A DNA stretch of 64,000 bases from Oscillospiraceae bacterium (lineage in GTDB: Bacteria > Bacillota > Clostridia > UMGS1810): contig JAJXRJ010000008.1 of the NCBI GenBank assembly GCA_021629085.1, forward strand, positions 1 to 64,000, read 5' to 3'. Position 1 is the first letter of the stretch. Every line of letters starts with the position of its first letter. Positions 51,904 to 60,567 of this stretch are shown piece after piece. The notes beneath the pieces were generated by a model, which saw nothing but the letters and a program-made list of their open reading frames with translations, had not been told where the DNA came from and did not search any database. A program made the position numbers and the translations under genes.

Positions 51904-53235
51904 TTACGGCGTCAGCCGGTTCATATCGCGCGGGAACAGGGTTGCACAGCGGATATTGGTTTCCCCAATCAGCTTCATGCACACCCGCTCCAAGCCAATG
52001 CCCAGCCCGCCGTGGGGCGGCATACCGTATTTGTGCGCCATGAGGTAGGATTCAAAATCCGCCGGGTCAAGCCCTTTCCGTTTCAGCTTGTCCACCTGCT
52101 CCTCATAGGAGTGGATGCGCTGCCCGCCGGTGGTGATTTCCATCCCGTCGTAAAGCAAATCAAAGCTCAAGGTATACTTGTCGTCCTCCGGGTCGTCCAT
52201 GGCGTAAAACGGACGTTTTTTAGACGGATAATGCGTGACAAACACAAAATCAGCGTTGTATTTTTCTTTAAACAGCTTGCTGATGAGCTGTTCTTCTTCC
52301 GGCTCCAAATCAAAGGGGTTTTTAATTTTGCGGTTATACGCCTCCGCCACCATTTCCTTTGCGTCTTTAAACCGCACCGACGGAATGCTGTCCGCATTTG
52401 GCAGTTTGACGCCCAAAATTTTTAGCTGGGCGGCATAGTCGGTTTGCAGCAAGGAGAGCGCGTACTTTAAAAAGCCCGCCTCCATCTCCATGATGTCATA
52501 AAAGCTTTCAATAAACGCCATTTCAAAGTCCATGGAGGTATATTCATTCAGATGCCTGGCAGTGTTGTGCTTTTCGGCGCGAAACACCGGGCCGATTTCA
52601 AACACCCGTTCATACACTGGAATGAGCGCCTGCTTGTAAAACTGCGGGCTCTGGGCCAAAAACGCCTTTTTTTCAAAGTAGTCCAGCTTAAAGATATTCG
52701 CGCCGCCCTCCGCGCCGGTTGCCACAATTTTCGGCGTGTGAACCTCGGTAAAATGATTGGCGTGCAGAAATTCGCGGAACCCGCGCGCAATGCCCTCCTG
52801 CAGCAAAAACACCGCGCGCTGCCGGTTGTTGCGAAGTGCAGCCGGACGGTTGTTGAGATTGGTCTCCAAAGATGCGGTAAGCTTCCATTTATTGATGGTA
52901 AGCGGCGCCGGCGCATACGGCTTTGTCAGCACTTTGATTGATTTTAGCTGCACCTCTACCCCGTTTGGCGCCCGGTCGTCCGGCACCGGCGTGCCCGTAA
53001 TTTCCACGCTGGACTCCTCCGCCAAATTTTCTATAGAAGCATCCGCGCAATCCTTTGTATACACGCACTGTACCATGCCGTCAAATTTCCGGATAATGAC
53101 AAAGGAAAAATCGCCCATATCGCGGATATTGTGCACCATACCGCGAAATAAAACGTCCTTTCCCTCCGCTGCGGCCTGCCGGATTTCACAAAGCGTACAG
53201 GGCGTTTTTATATTGGAACCTTTTATGTGATCCAT
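51904..53235 (-). CDS. aspS: Archaeal-type aspartyl-tRNA synthetase, predicted non-discriminating
   Basis: The 443-residue class IIb synthetase lacks the GAD insertion of bacterial AspRS (about 590 residues) and matches the archaeal/eukaryotic type (AspRS2). Blocks: the OB fold near residues 28-95, EVHTPKIVATGAEGGANIF near 165, AFLAQSPQFYKQALI near 190, FRAEKHNTARHLNEYTSMD near 215, and GMPPHGGLGIGLERVCMKL near 405. Positions matching Trp26 and Lys85 of the discriminating Thermococcus enzyme are His35 (GMVHN) and Pro90 (DRAPNG). Those are the residues found in non-discriminating Deinococcus AspRS2. It should charge both tRNA-Asp and tRNA-Asn with Asp, feeding the co-transcribed GatCAB. Confidence 0.93.
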   Translation of the reverse strand: MDHIKGSNIKTPCTLCEIRQAAAEGKDVLFRGMVHNIRDMGDFSFVIIRKFDGMVQCVYTKDCADASIENLAEESSVEITGTPVPDDRAPNGVEVQLKSIKVLTKPYAPAPLTINKWKLTASLETNLNNRPAALRNNRQRAVFLLQEGIARGFREFLHANHFTEVHTPKIVATGAEGGANIFKLDYFEKKAFLAQSPQFYKQALIPVYERVFEIGPVFRAEKHNTARHLNEYTSMDFEMAFIESFYDIMEMEAGFLKYALSLLQTDYAAQLKILGVKLPNADSIPSVRFKDAKEMVAEAYNRKIKNPFDLEPEEEQLISKLFKEKYNADFVFVTHYPSKKRPFYAMDDPEDDKYTLSFDLLYDGMEITTGGQRIHSYEEQVDKLKRKGLDPADFESYLMAHKYGMPPHGGLGIGLERVCMKLIGETNIRCATLFPRDMNRLTP

Positions 53236-53300
53236 AATCGTCTCCTCACTGTTTCAAAAACGAGCGGCGTTTTGCCTGCCGTTTTAAGTTTATCTATAAA

Positions 53301-53329
53301 ATTTTAGCACAAGTGGAATCTATTGTCAA
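53301..53329 (-). promoter_or_regulatory. Sigma-A promoter of aspS-gatCAB
   Basis: TTGACA (53324-53329) and TAAAAT (53301-53306) with a 17-base spacer on the minus strand. The leader of about 60 bases contains no T-box elements. Confidence 0.82.
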
Positions 53330-53420
53330 CTACTGCACAGGGTTCCATGTAAAATTATGGCAAATTTAACACCCTTTTAAACCTGCGGCAATGGGAGCGG
53401 TATTGCGGCAGGCAAACAGC

Positions 53421-53446
53421 AAAAAACGCGTCCGGATTTGGACGCG
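53421..53446 (-). terminator. Terminator of the B12-riboswitch operon
   Basis: A 7-bp perfect stem (CGCGTCC at 53427-53433, GGACGCG at 53440-53446) is followed by six Ts on the minus strand, 38 bases after the stop of the SLH protein. Confidence 0.9.
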
Positions 53447-53483
53447 CAAATGTTTGATCTGTCAGGAGAAATCAAGGGTATTT

Positions 53484-56141
53484 TTACAGCGCAAAAAAGT
53501 CCACCATAAGCTTTGCGGCCTGCCCCCGGTCAATTGGCGCGTCTGGATGGAAATAGCCCGCGCCGTCGCCATCTAACACGCCCGCACAGTAAAAGGTTTT
53601 GAGCGGCGCCACAGCATAGTCTGCAATCAAATCTGCATCTAAAAACGTGCGCATGGAACGCTTGGCCGGGAAAATCCGCTCCGTCTTTCCAGCCAAACGT
53701 GCCAAAATCACAATGACATCCTGGCGGGAAAGCGGCGCATCCGGCAAAAACAACCCTTGGTCAGTGCCGTAGATGAGCTGGTTTTCATAGGCCCACAATG
53801 CGCTTGCATACCACCAATCCCCCTGTTTGGCATCTTTAAATATCTGCTGGCTGCTCTCAGGTGCGCCTTTGCAGATTTGGGATAAAAGCGCAACAAACTC
53901 TGCGCGGGTAATTACGGCATCCGGCGCATAGGCGGCCGCTTCTTCCATGGCAATCAGCCCTTTTTTCTGGAGCGTGTCAACATAGGGCGCGGCCCAGTGC
54001 GCAGGGGCAGGGGTTGAAAATTTCACTTTAGGCGCTGTGACAACAGGGGTTTCGCCTGCAGGGGGAGCCGCTTCCGTCTGCTTGCCGTCCTCAATTTCTG
54101 GTAAGCTGCCGGGCTGGCCTTCTTCCGGCAATTCTTCCTCTGTGTAAGATACAGACGGCGCACGGTCTTCGGCGTCCAGCCAGCGCGGCCCCAGTGCGGC
54201 AAGCTCCCCAATGTGATCGTCTATGTAGTGAAATACCACCTGGTCGCCATCCTGCAGGCGGTATTGCGCAATGCTGTCCGACGGATATTCGCCGTTAACC
54301 GCGTACATCCAGCCGCTCAAATTCCCGTTTGAAAACTCGCTTAGCCAGTCGCCGCCCAGCGCGGACGGCGCGCGGATGGAATCCACATATCCGTCCTCGG
54401 CGCCTTTGTACTGCAAACCCGCATCCTGCATTGCCCTGCAAAACAAATCGTATACCGTATCGCCCTCGCCCATTTCATAGGTGCTTGTGGGAATCCAGGT
54501 GGTGTAGCGCGCATGTTTGTCAGGCGCGTCGTGCACCGTATCCCCAATGAGCCGGAATGTCACAAGCAGGGGGCCGCTGGAAGAACTGTGCAGACGCCAT
54601 TCGACCGCCTGGGAATCCCCCCGGCAGGAAAGCGTCAGTACAAGCGGCTTTTCATAATCGTCCGGGTCCAGCTTTTCAAAGGCAAATTTCCCGTGCAGCG
54701 TTTCTGAGTCAAAGGAAAAATCCGTTAGTTCAAGCGGCCAGGTTTTGCCGTCTGCCGTCAGAGTTGCCGTAAACTCAGACGCCTCAGGGGCTTCGCCGTC
54801 AAATACAAAGCGGATTTCTCCGTTTGAAACCTCAAGGTTTAAAATACTGCCCTGTTTTTCGGCCGTTTTTGAAAGCGCAAACAGATATCCGGAATCATTT
54901 TTATAATACAGCGTACCATTCATATCGCAAACCACGCTGCATGCGCTGCTGCCCGACATGCCCTCCGCGGTATTTGGCACAAACAATTCAGAAAAAACCG
55001 GATCTGTTTGGCCCGCACTGTCCTCCAAAACCGTAATGCCGCCGGGCGGAAGATTATATGTGGCGTACACGTACACTTTGCCCGTCTGCGCCTCATAGGC
55101 CGTGGACACCAGTGCTGAGCCCTGCGGATATCCCTTCATAGGCGCACTGTAAATGTGCTCCAGCGTTTCGGCATCCAGTACATTGAGCGTATGGCCTTCA
55201 TTGCCAAACGCCCGCTCACCCGCCGCCCCAATATAAAGGCGGCCGTTATAAACGGCCGGCGTACCGGTGGCCTCTCCCAAAAACGGTGCACTCTCCAAAA
55301 TATCCGTGAGCGTCCCATCTTCCAAAAGGCGCGCAGAGTATACATATCCGCCTTTGGAAGAGACATAAACGCGCCCGGCTGCGCCGTCATACGACACGGT
55401 TGAGCGCACGTCCCCCACGGTTTCAAAGCTGCTGCAAACTTCCCCGGTCAAACGGTTGAGACAAACAACCCGTCCAATCCCTGCAGACTCCAGCGCGCCG
55501 TCGTCACACCCAAACACAACCGTATCCCCCGACACATAGGCGCCCGCCCAGTAAAACCCGCCGGCGGAAGGATAGGCCCAAACCAAGCGTTCCTGTTCCG
55601 GCGCCTGCGCATCTGCCCGCAGGCAGATGTAATTTGCCTCCCGCGTTTCGCCGTTCCAAAAACCGGTGTATAATAGCCCATCCGCATAGGTGACCGGCGT
55701 GAGCCCCTGCCCGCCGAGCGGGTCTTGATACGTCCAAAGAGGCTCTAAGGTATCTGCGGCAAACGCCTGCACCAGCCCGTCGTCCATAGCGGCATAAATA
55801 ACGCCTGCAGAATAGGTGAGCGGCGTGTAAGAGTAGCGCGAAATACCTGCAGTTTGGGCGGACAGCAATGTCTCTCCCGTTTCAGGATCCAATTTTAAAA
55901 TTTCCTGCCCGCACAGTAAAAACATTGCCCCCTCTGCCAAAATGGGTGGCGACGGATTGTTTTGATAGCCCTGGCCCAACCGCACCGCCCATTTGATGGC
56001 TGTTTGGGAAGCAGAAACAGGAGTTGCCGCATCTGTCACTGCCATGTTGGCCGCCGTCTTGCCAAACTGCGGCCAGTCTTGTGCCTGTGCGCTTAAAAAC
56101 GTTATCCACAGGCAAAGCAGCACGCAAATCCATCGTTTCAT
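53484..56141 (-). CDS. Surface protein: beta-propeller, transcobalamin-like DUF4430 and SLH domains
   Basis: The 885-residue protein has a signal peptide (about 1-20). A PQQ/WD-type beta-propeller follows (about 25-430; repeated ILKLDPETGETLL-like and VVCLNRLTGEVCSS-like blades), then a linker beta domain (about 435-545). A DUF4430 (PF14478) domain covers about 550-660, with GEGDTVYDLFCRAMQDAGLQ and LSGWMYAVNGEYPSDSIAQY. A Glu/Pro-rich spacer leads to SLH repeats (about 710-885; ITRAEFVALLSQI, LSRQDVIVILARLAG, IDRGQAAKLMVDFF). SLH domains bind secondary cell-wall polymer, so it is anchored at the surface. DUF4430 resembles the C-terminal domain of transcobalamin. It is downstream of a cobalamin riboswitch and a second DUF4430 gene, so it is probably a B12-capturing protein. 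The ATG at 56141 is used instead of a GTG 9 bases before. Confidence 0.85.
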   Translation of the reverse strand: MKRWICVLLCLWITFLSAQAQDWPQFGKTAANMAVTDAATPVSASQTAIKWAVRLGQGYQNNPSPPILAEGAMFLLCGQEILKLDPETGETLLSAQTAGISRYSYTPLTYSAGVIYAAMDDGLVQAFAADTLEPLWTYQDPLGGQGLTPVTYADGLLYTGFWNGETREANYICLRADAQAPEQERLVWAYPSAGGFYWAGAYVSGDTVVFGCDDGALESAGIGRVVCLNRLTGEVCSSFETVGDVRSTVSYDGAAGRVYVSSKGGYVYSARLLEDGTLTDILESAPFLGEATGTPAVYNGRLYIGAAGERAFGNEGHTLNVLDAETLEHIYSAPMKGYPQGSALVSTAYEAQTGKVYVYATYNLPPGGITVLEDSAGQTDPVFSELFVPNTAEGMSGSSACSVVCDMNGTLYYKNDSGYLFALSKTAEKQGSILNLEVSNGEIRFVFDGEAPEASEFTATLTADGKTWPLELTDFSFDSETLHGKFAFEKLDPDDYEKPLVLTLSCRGDSQAVEWRLHSSSSGPLLVTFRLIGDTVHDAPDKHARYTTWIPTSTYEMGEGDTVYDLFCRAMQDAGLQYKGAEDGYVDSIRAPSALGGDWLSEFSNGNLSGWMYAVNGEYPSDSIAQYRLQDGDQVVFHYIDDHIGELAALGPRWLDAEDRAPSVSYTEEELPEEGQPGSLPEIEDGKQTEAAPPAGETPVVTAPKVKFSTPAPAHWAAPYVDTLQKKGLIAMEEAAAYAPDAVITRAEFVALLSQICKGAPESSQQIFKDAKQGDWWYASALWAYENQLIYGTDQGLFLPDAPLSRQDVIVILARLAGKTERIFPAKRSMRTFLDADLIADYAVAPLKTFYCAGVLDGDGAGYFHPDAPIDRGQAAKLMVDFFAL

Positions 56142-56159
56142 CAAACACACACCCGCTCT

Positions 56160-57281
56160 CTATTCCACCGTTGCCATTCCCAATGGCGTTAAACTGTTGG
56201 TCCACAAAAATGCCCGAATCTCCATGTTTTCCGTATCTGAAAGCGCAACCGGCGCCGTTTGCATCAAAAACCGCGTTTGACTGCCGCCGCCCTGCGCGCG
56301 TGTCACCCAAACCAGCTTGCCGCCGTCATATCCGGCGAAGTAAAGGGAAAGCGCGGTATCTTGATGTTCTGGATTGGTGATGTGCGCCGCTGCACGTACC
56401 TTGTCGCCCGCAGCAAGGTCAGACATTGACGTCACGCTTTCACCATCCTCTTTTTCAATGGAAACCGTACAGGAAAATACGGTATCCTCCGCAATGGTAA
56501 AGGTGTAGGTTTTTGGCTCCGGCGGCGCATAGCCGTATTCCGGCGCGTTCATAGTGGGCCAGGACGGGTCTCCCGTTAAAACGGTAATCACATCGCCCGC
56601 TTTCACCGGGATCGGCCGCGTCCGCTTGTATCCAGGCTGTGCGGCATCCGCCGCTCCCAGGTACACGCGTGCCTGATAATTTTTGTTTTTCATATCCGGC
56701 CGCACTATAACCGAGTCGTCCTCGTTGGTCAAATACAGCGTGTACGCGTATGTATCCCTATCAAACGGCTGCGACAACCGCCCTTGCGAAAAGGAAATCC
56801 CGTCAAGCGCCGTGTCGGTGCTGCTCCAATCGCTGCCAATGTCCGCGCCCATGTCCAGCGAAAACAGCACGGCAATTTCATCCCCATCCGATACCATGCA
56901 GTCCCGGATATCGGTATTTGGGAACCAGTCGTTAAACGATACCATCCAGCCGGAATAGTTTACCCGGTCGTTGGCAGAAAGGCCGTCAATGCTGGTGATA
57001 TAGCCGTTTTCCAGTCCAACCACATCCATGTTGTGCAAAGAAAACGCCCGAGAGAGCACATCGGCAACCGATTCTCCCGCATAAATGCCCACCTCATCTA
57101 AGAGCATCACACCGCGCGGATCAGGGCAGGTGCTGTCTGCACCGTCCGGCGTGGGAATGCTGTCCTCTACCCGTACATACACCGTCCCGTCATAGCTTGG
57201 CTCCTGTGCGTATCCGCCAAACCCTGTCAATATCACCGCCAAAATGAGACACACAGCCGCCGCTTGTTTCCGCCATTTCAC
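56160..57281 (-). CDS. Exported transcobalamin-like DUF4430 protein
   Basis: The 373-residue protein has a signal peptide (about 1-25). A DUF4430 domain follows (about 30-145: VYVRVEDSIPTPDGADS, YAGESVADVLSRAFSLHNMD, SANDRVNYSGWMVSFNDWFP, DGDEIAVLF). A cadherin-like beta-sandwich covers about 155-265 (SFSQGRLSQPFDRDTYAYTL), and a C-terminal beta domain (about 268-373) ends it. The start is a GTG with AAGGGAAGCGG upstream; no in-frame ATG is close. It lacks an anchor, so it may be released or may bind the SLH protein encoded 18 bases downstream. It is the first gene behind the cobalamin riboswitch, which strongly suggests a role in binding cobalamin or a related corrinoid. Confidence 0.85.
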   Translation of the reverse strand: MKWRKQAAAVCLILAVILTGFGGYAQEPSYDGTVYVRVEDSIPTPDGADSTCPDPRGVMLLDEVGIYAGESVADVLSRAFSLHNMDVVGLENGYITSIDGLSANDRVNYSGWMVSFNDWFPNTDIRDCMVSDGDEIAVLFSLDMGADIGSDWSSTDTALDGISFSQGRLSQPFDRDTYAYTLYLTNEDDSVIVRPDMKNKNYQARVYLGAADAAQPGYKRTRPIPVKAGDVITVLTGDPSWPTMNAPEYGYAPPEPKTYTFTIAEDTVFSCTVSIEKEDGESVTSMSDLAAGDKVRAAAHITNPEHQDTALSLYFAGYDGGKLVWVTRAQGGGSQTRFLMQTAPVALSDTENMEIRAFLWTNSLTPLGMATVE

Positions 57282-57332
57282 AAAAACCGCTTCCCTTCAT
57301 TATGATGACTCCCTCTTTCGTGTGCAGGCATC

Positions 57333-57359
57333 AAAAAAGCTCCCCCAATACGGGGGAGC
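57333..57359 (-). terminator. Terminator forming the riboswitch expression platform
   Basis: GCTCCCCC (57339-57346) pairs with GGGGGAGC (57352-57359), followed on the minus strand by six Ts. It lies about 60 bases after the B12 box and 52 before the first start codon. That is where an intrinsic terminator controlled by the riboswitch would be. Confidence 0.9.
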
Positions 57360-57419
57360 AAAAAGGCATAAATCTCCTTTTTGATTTGTGCTGTTTCCCC
57401 CTGCCCAGAACACACATAC

Positions 57420-57598
57420 AAATACCGTGGCAGGTCTCCTGGCTTCATGTTTCCTCCGGACTGGGCGCCTTCTCATTCCAAACTGGAACAATGGCATCGT
57501 GCCCTGGCCGTCCACACTTACAGTAATGGCTGTTGCGCGGGAGTTTCACCCGTCTTCCCTATTAAAAGCAGATTGCTTGCCGCGATACGAAGGATTTA
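57420..57598 (-). promoter_or_regulatory. Cobalamin riboswitch
   Basis: On the minus strand the conserved blocks come in order: AATAGGGAA (57555-57563), GGGTGAAACTCCC (about 57541-57553), an ACTGTAA block (about 57520-57527), and the B12 box AGCCAGGAGACCTGCC (57429-57444). These are the hallmarks of the AdoCbl-type riboswitch. Binding of cobalamin normally turns expression off, here through the downstream terminator. It governs the two DUF4430 genes. Confidence 0.95.
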
Positions 57599-57607
57599 AT
57601 TTGTCAC

Positions 57608-57636
57608 AGTATATCACATGTCAATCCACATGTCAA
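57608..57636 (-). promoter_or_regulatory. Sigma-A promoter of the cobalamin-riboswitch transcript
   Basis: TTGACA (57631-57636) and TATACT (57608-57613) with a 17-base spacer. Predicted initiation near 57601 places the riboswitch at the very 5' end of the mRNA. Confidence 0.88.
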
Positions 57637-57805
57637 ACAAAATATTTGCATAAGCCATAATTTAAATAGGCTGCTTATCAACATTTAGGCGCGCCTTGCT
57701 GTCCCCGCCCTTATGGCAAAACACATGCAAAACTTTGAAGTGCTGTATTGGCTGGAATCAGGCACCCTCTGAAAAAAGGCAACAGGTTCGAAATTTATGA
57801 TCATT

Positions 57806-60427
57806 TTATTTCTCCTGTGAACGCTTAATAAGACCAACTGCTTTTGAAAACTCCATTACAACAAGCGGAACAAGAATAAGCCCAAGCGCAATAAGATAGA
57901 GCTCGCCTGTCATTTTTACAAGCCCGAAGGCAGTTCTTACAGGTGTGAATAATACAAATGCAACCAGCAGGATTGACGTAAGTGCTGCCCAATTCAGCTT
58001 ATGATTGCTGAATATTCCAATCTTAAACAATGAATGTTCGCTTCGCATGTTAAACGCCTGGACAACCTGTGAAAGGGCAAGGATCATAAACGCCATTGTC
58101 TGGCCGCCTTCAAGAGTACCAGTCGCATTTTCGCCGATTTTAAACCCGATAAGTGTAAGCAAGGCAAACATCGCTCCTTGCAGTACTACGCGCACCCCGA
58201 GGCCATGCGCAAATATCCCCTCATTTTTCGGTTTCGGTTTTCTGTCCATAACATCCGCTTCCACCGCTTCCATCCCAAGCGCAATTGCCGGCAGGCTGTC
58301 GGTAACAAGGTTGATCCAGAGAAGCTGCATGGAAAGAAGCGGCGTTTTATGCCACATAAGCATTGCTAAAAATACAGTAATTACCTCACCGATATTCGTA
58401 CCGAGCAGGAAGCCTACAACCTTGCGAATATTGGAATAAATCCCCCGCCCCTCACGGACTGCGTCGACAATGGTAGCAAAGTTGTCGTCTGTCAGCGTCA
58501 TATCAGCAGCACCCTTTGCAACGTCTGTCCCCGTTATACCCATTGCACACCCTATGTCTGCCGCTTTCAGCGCCGGTGCGTCATTTACACCGTCGCCTGT
58601 CATAGATACAACCTGGCCTTTACGCTGCCATGCTTTCACAATACGGATTTTATTTTCGGGGGATACACGGGCATAAACCGAGATATTTTCAATTTGCGCG
58701 TCAAACGCATCGTCTGTCATAGCATCAAGCTCGGCGCCTGTGATTGCTCGGTCCCCCGGTGCAAGGATCCCCAGCTCTTTTGCAATTGCAGAAGCAGTTA
58801 CAACATGGTCACCGGTAATCATAACAGGCTTGATACCGGCCTTGCGGCAGGTTGCAACCGCCGCCGCGGCTTCCGGTCTCGGCGGGTCAATCATGCCGAC
58901 AAGCCCCATGAATATAAGCCCGTTTTCCAGCTCCTCCGATGTGGGATTATCGGGGACTGTATCAATTTCTTTGTATGCAACCGCAAGAACACGCAGCGCA
59001 TTTTCACTCATAGCCTCCGTCATTTTTCTCGCGGTATCAAGGTTCCCGGAAACGCAGCGGGGAGCCATCATGTCAAAAGCGCCCTTAACGATAACAATCG
59101 TTTTCCCGTCCATTTGATTTACGGTTGTCATCAGCTTACGGTCAGAATCAAAAGGGATTTCTGCAAGACGCGGATACTTTTTGTTCAGGTCATCCTTCGG
59201 CATACCATTTTTATGTGCCGCAAGGACAATTGCGGTTTCTGTCGGATCACCGATATGCTGTTCGTTTTCGCCGTTGAACACGACTGAACCGTCACAGCAG
59301 AGCGCCCCGTACATCAGCAATTTCTTAATATCATCCGAACAGTTGCTGCTGATACTTTCAGGTTCATCGTGCCCGTCGCAATAGGCCTTTGTAAGCGTCA
59401 TACGGTTCTGTGTCAGCGTGCCGGTTTTATCCGAACATATAATCGAAGCGCTGCCAAGGGTTTCAACCGCAGGCAGCCTGCGGATAAGGGCATTTTTCTT
59501 CACCATACGCTGAACGCCGATAGAAAGAACAATCGTCACAATTGCAGGCATGCCTTCAGGAATTGCCGATACCGCCAGCGATACTGCCGTCATAAATATC
59601 TCAAGCACCGGGATACCGTTTACAAGGCCTACAATAAATATGACGACACAAGCGGCTAATGCCATAACACCCAGATATTTACCAAGCTGTGAAAGCTTTT
59701 GCTGCAATGGGGTCTGGCTGTTTTCTTCACTGTCAAGCAGATTTGCGATTTTCCCCATCTCAGTATCCATTCCTGTGGCCGTAACAACTGCCGTTGCCGT
59801 CCCGTATGTAATACTGCAGCCTGAGAACACCATGTTTGTTCTGTCGCCAATGGCAGCGTCTGCTTTGACCTTGGCCTCAGCATCTTTTTCAGAGGGGACA
59901 GATTCACCTGTCAATGCGGATTCTTCAGATTTCAGACTTACACTATGCAGAAGCCTGGCGTCAGCAGGAACAAAATCACCGGCTTCAAGGCGGATAATAT
60001 CTCCGGGGACAAGCTCAGATGCGTCAATTATTTTTTCTTCCCCGTCACGGATTACTCTCGCATGGGGCGCTGACATGTTTTTAAGCGCGTCCAATGCTTT
60101 TTCAGCCTTGCCCTCCTGATACACCCCCATAACCGCATTGAGGATGACAATCAATAAAATCAAAGCAGGCTCAAACAGCTCTCCCCAATTCTGCTCGGCA
60201 CACACAACCACAAATGAAACCATTGCGGCAGCAATCAAGATCAATATCATTGCGTCCTTAAACTGATCCAGAAAACGCTGGAACGTTGTTTTCTTTTTCT
60301 TTTCCTTAAGCTTATTGGGGCCGTACTTGGTTTGCCGCGCCTGCACCTCGCTGCTGCTCAAGCCTGTATTTTGATCCGATGCAAGCTTCTTCAGCACCTC
60401 AGATTTGCTTTCATTATGCAGTGTCAA
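57806..60427 (-). CDS. P-type Ca2+-transporting ATPase (PMCA/SERCA-like, P2 type)
   Basis: The 873-residue protein exports cations from the cytoplasm at the cost of ATP. The actuator motif TGESVPSEK is near residue 172. PEGMPAIVTIV in M4 is near residue 290, as in Ca2+ pumps. The phosphorylation site SDKTGTLTQNRMT is near residue 333 and the hinge TGDGVNDAPALKAADIG near residue 625. A cation ATPase C-terminal domain with ten membrane segments in total follows. The start is a TTG at 60427, 8 bases after GGAGG; the open frame has no better ATG. It lies downstream of mntP with a structured gap. Base composition is lower in GC than the rest of the window. Ca2+ is the likely ion, Mn2+ being possible. 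Confidence 0.9.
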   Translation of the reverse strand: MTLHNESKSEVLKKLASDQNTGLSSSEVQARQTKYGPNKLKEKKKKTTFQRFLDQFKDAMILILIAAAMVSFVVVCAEQNWGELFEPALILLIVILNAVMGVYQEGKAEKALDALKNMSAPHARVIRDGEEKIIDASELVPGDIIRLEAGDFVPADARLLHSVSLKSEESALTGESVPSEKDAEAKVKADAAIGDRTNMVFSGCSITYGTATAVVTATGMDTEMGKIANLLDSEENSQTPLQQKLSQLGKYLGVMALAACVVIFIVGLVNGIPVLEIFMTAVSLAVSAIPEGMPAIVTIVLSIGVQRMVKKNALIRRLPAVETLGSASIICSDKTGTLTQNRMTLTKAYCDGHDEPESISSNCSDDIKKLLMYGALCCDGSVVFNGENEQHIGDPTETAIVLAAHKNGMPKDDLNKKYPRLAEIPFDSDRKLMTTVNQMDGKTIVIVKGAFDMMAPRCVSGNLDTARKMTEAMSENALRVLAVAYKEIDTVPDNPTSEELENGLIFMGLVGMIDPPRPEAAAAVATCRKAGIKPVMITGDHVVTASAIAKELGILAPGDRAITGAELDAMTDDAFDAQIENISVYARVSPENKIRIVKAWQRKGQVVSMTGDGVNDAPALKAADIGCAMGITGTDVAKGAADMTLTDDNFATIVDAVREGRGIYSNIRKVVGFLLGTNIGEVITVFLAMLMWHKTPLLSMQLLWINLVTDSLPAIALGMEAVEADVMDRKPKPKNEGIFAHGLGVRVVLQGAMFALLTLIGFKIGENATGTLEGGQTMAFMILALSQVVQAFNMRSEHSLFKIGIFSNHKLNWAALTSILLVAFVLFTPVRTAFGLVKMTGELYLIALGLILVPLVVMEFSKAVGLIKRSQEK

Positions 60428-60477
60428 TTTTCATTCCTCCCATTAAAAATGATGTTTCTATAACTGCTGACTGATAT

Positions 60478-60562
60478 AAAAAACGCCGGGCACAGTAAAA
60501 CCATACTTATGTGCAAAAGCAATCCTGTCCCCGGTCGTGCAGTATAAAGCCGTATTATACTG
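60478..60562 (-). promoter_or_regulatory. Tandem hairpins with T run between mntP and the Ca2+-ATPase gene
   Basis: On the minus strand an 8-bp perfect hairpin (60540-60547/60555-60562) begins 6 bases after the mntP stop. It is followed by a stem with 9 of 10 pairs (60486-60495/60525-60534) and six Ts (60478-60483), a terminator. Only 50 bases remain before the ATPase start, too few for an obvious promoter, so it may act as an attenuator. Confidence 0.65.
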
Positions 60563-60567
60563 GTTTA

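Noticed and set aside
53236..53330. T-box leader before aspS
   Set aside because: No AGGGTGG-like T-box sequence or specifier stem; the leader is only about 60 bases.
57640..57805. tRNA-like T-loop (GGTTCGAAA near 57784) or phage attachment site at the edge of the low-GC block
   Set aside because: No cloverleaf can be formed around it and no matching repeat or integrase gene is present; I see no other feature in this gap.
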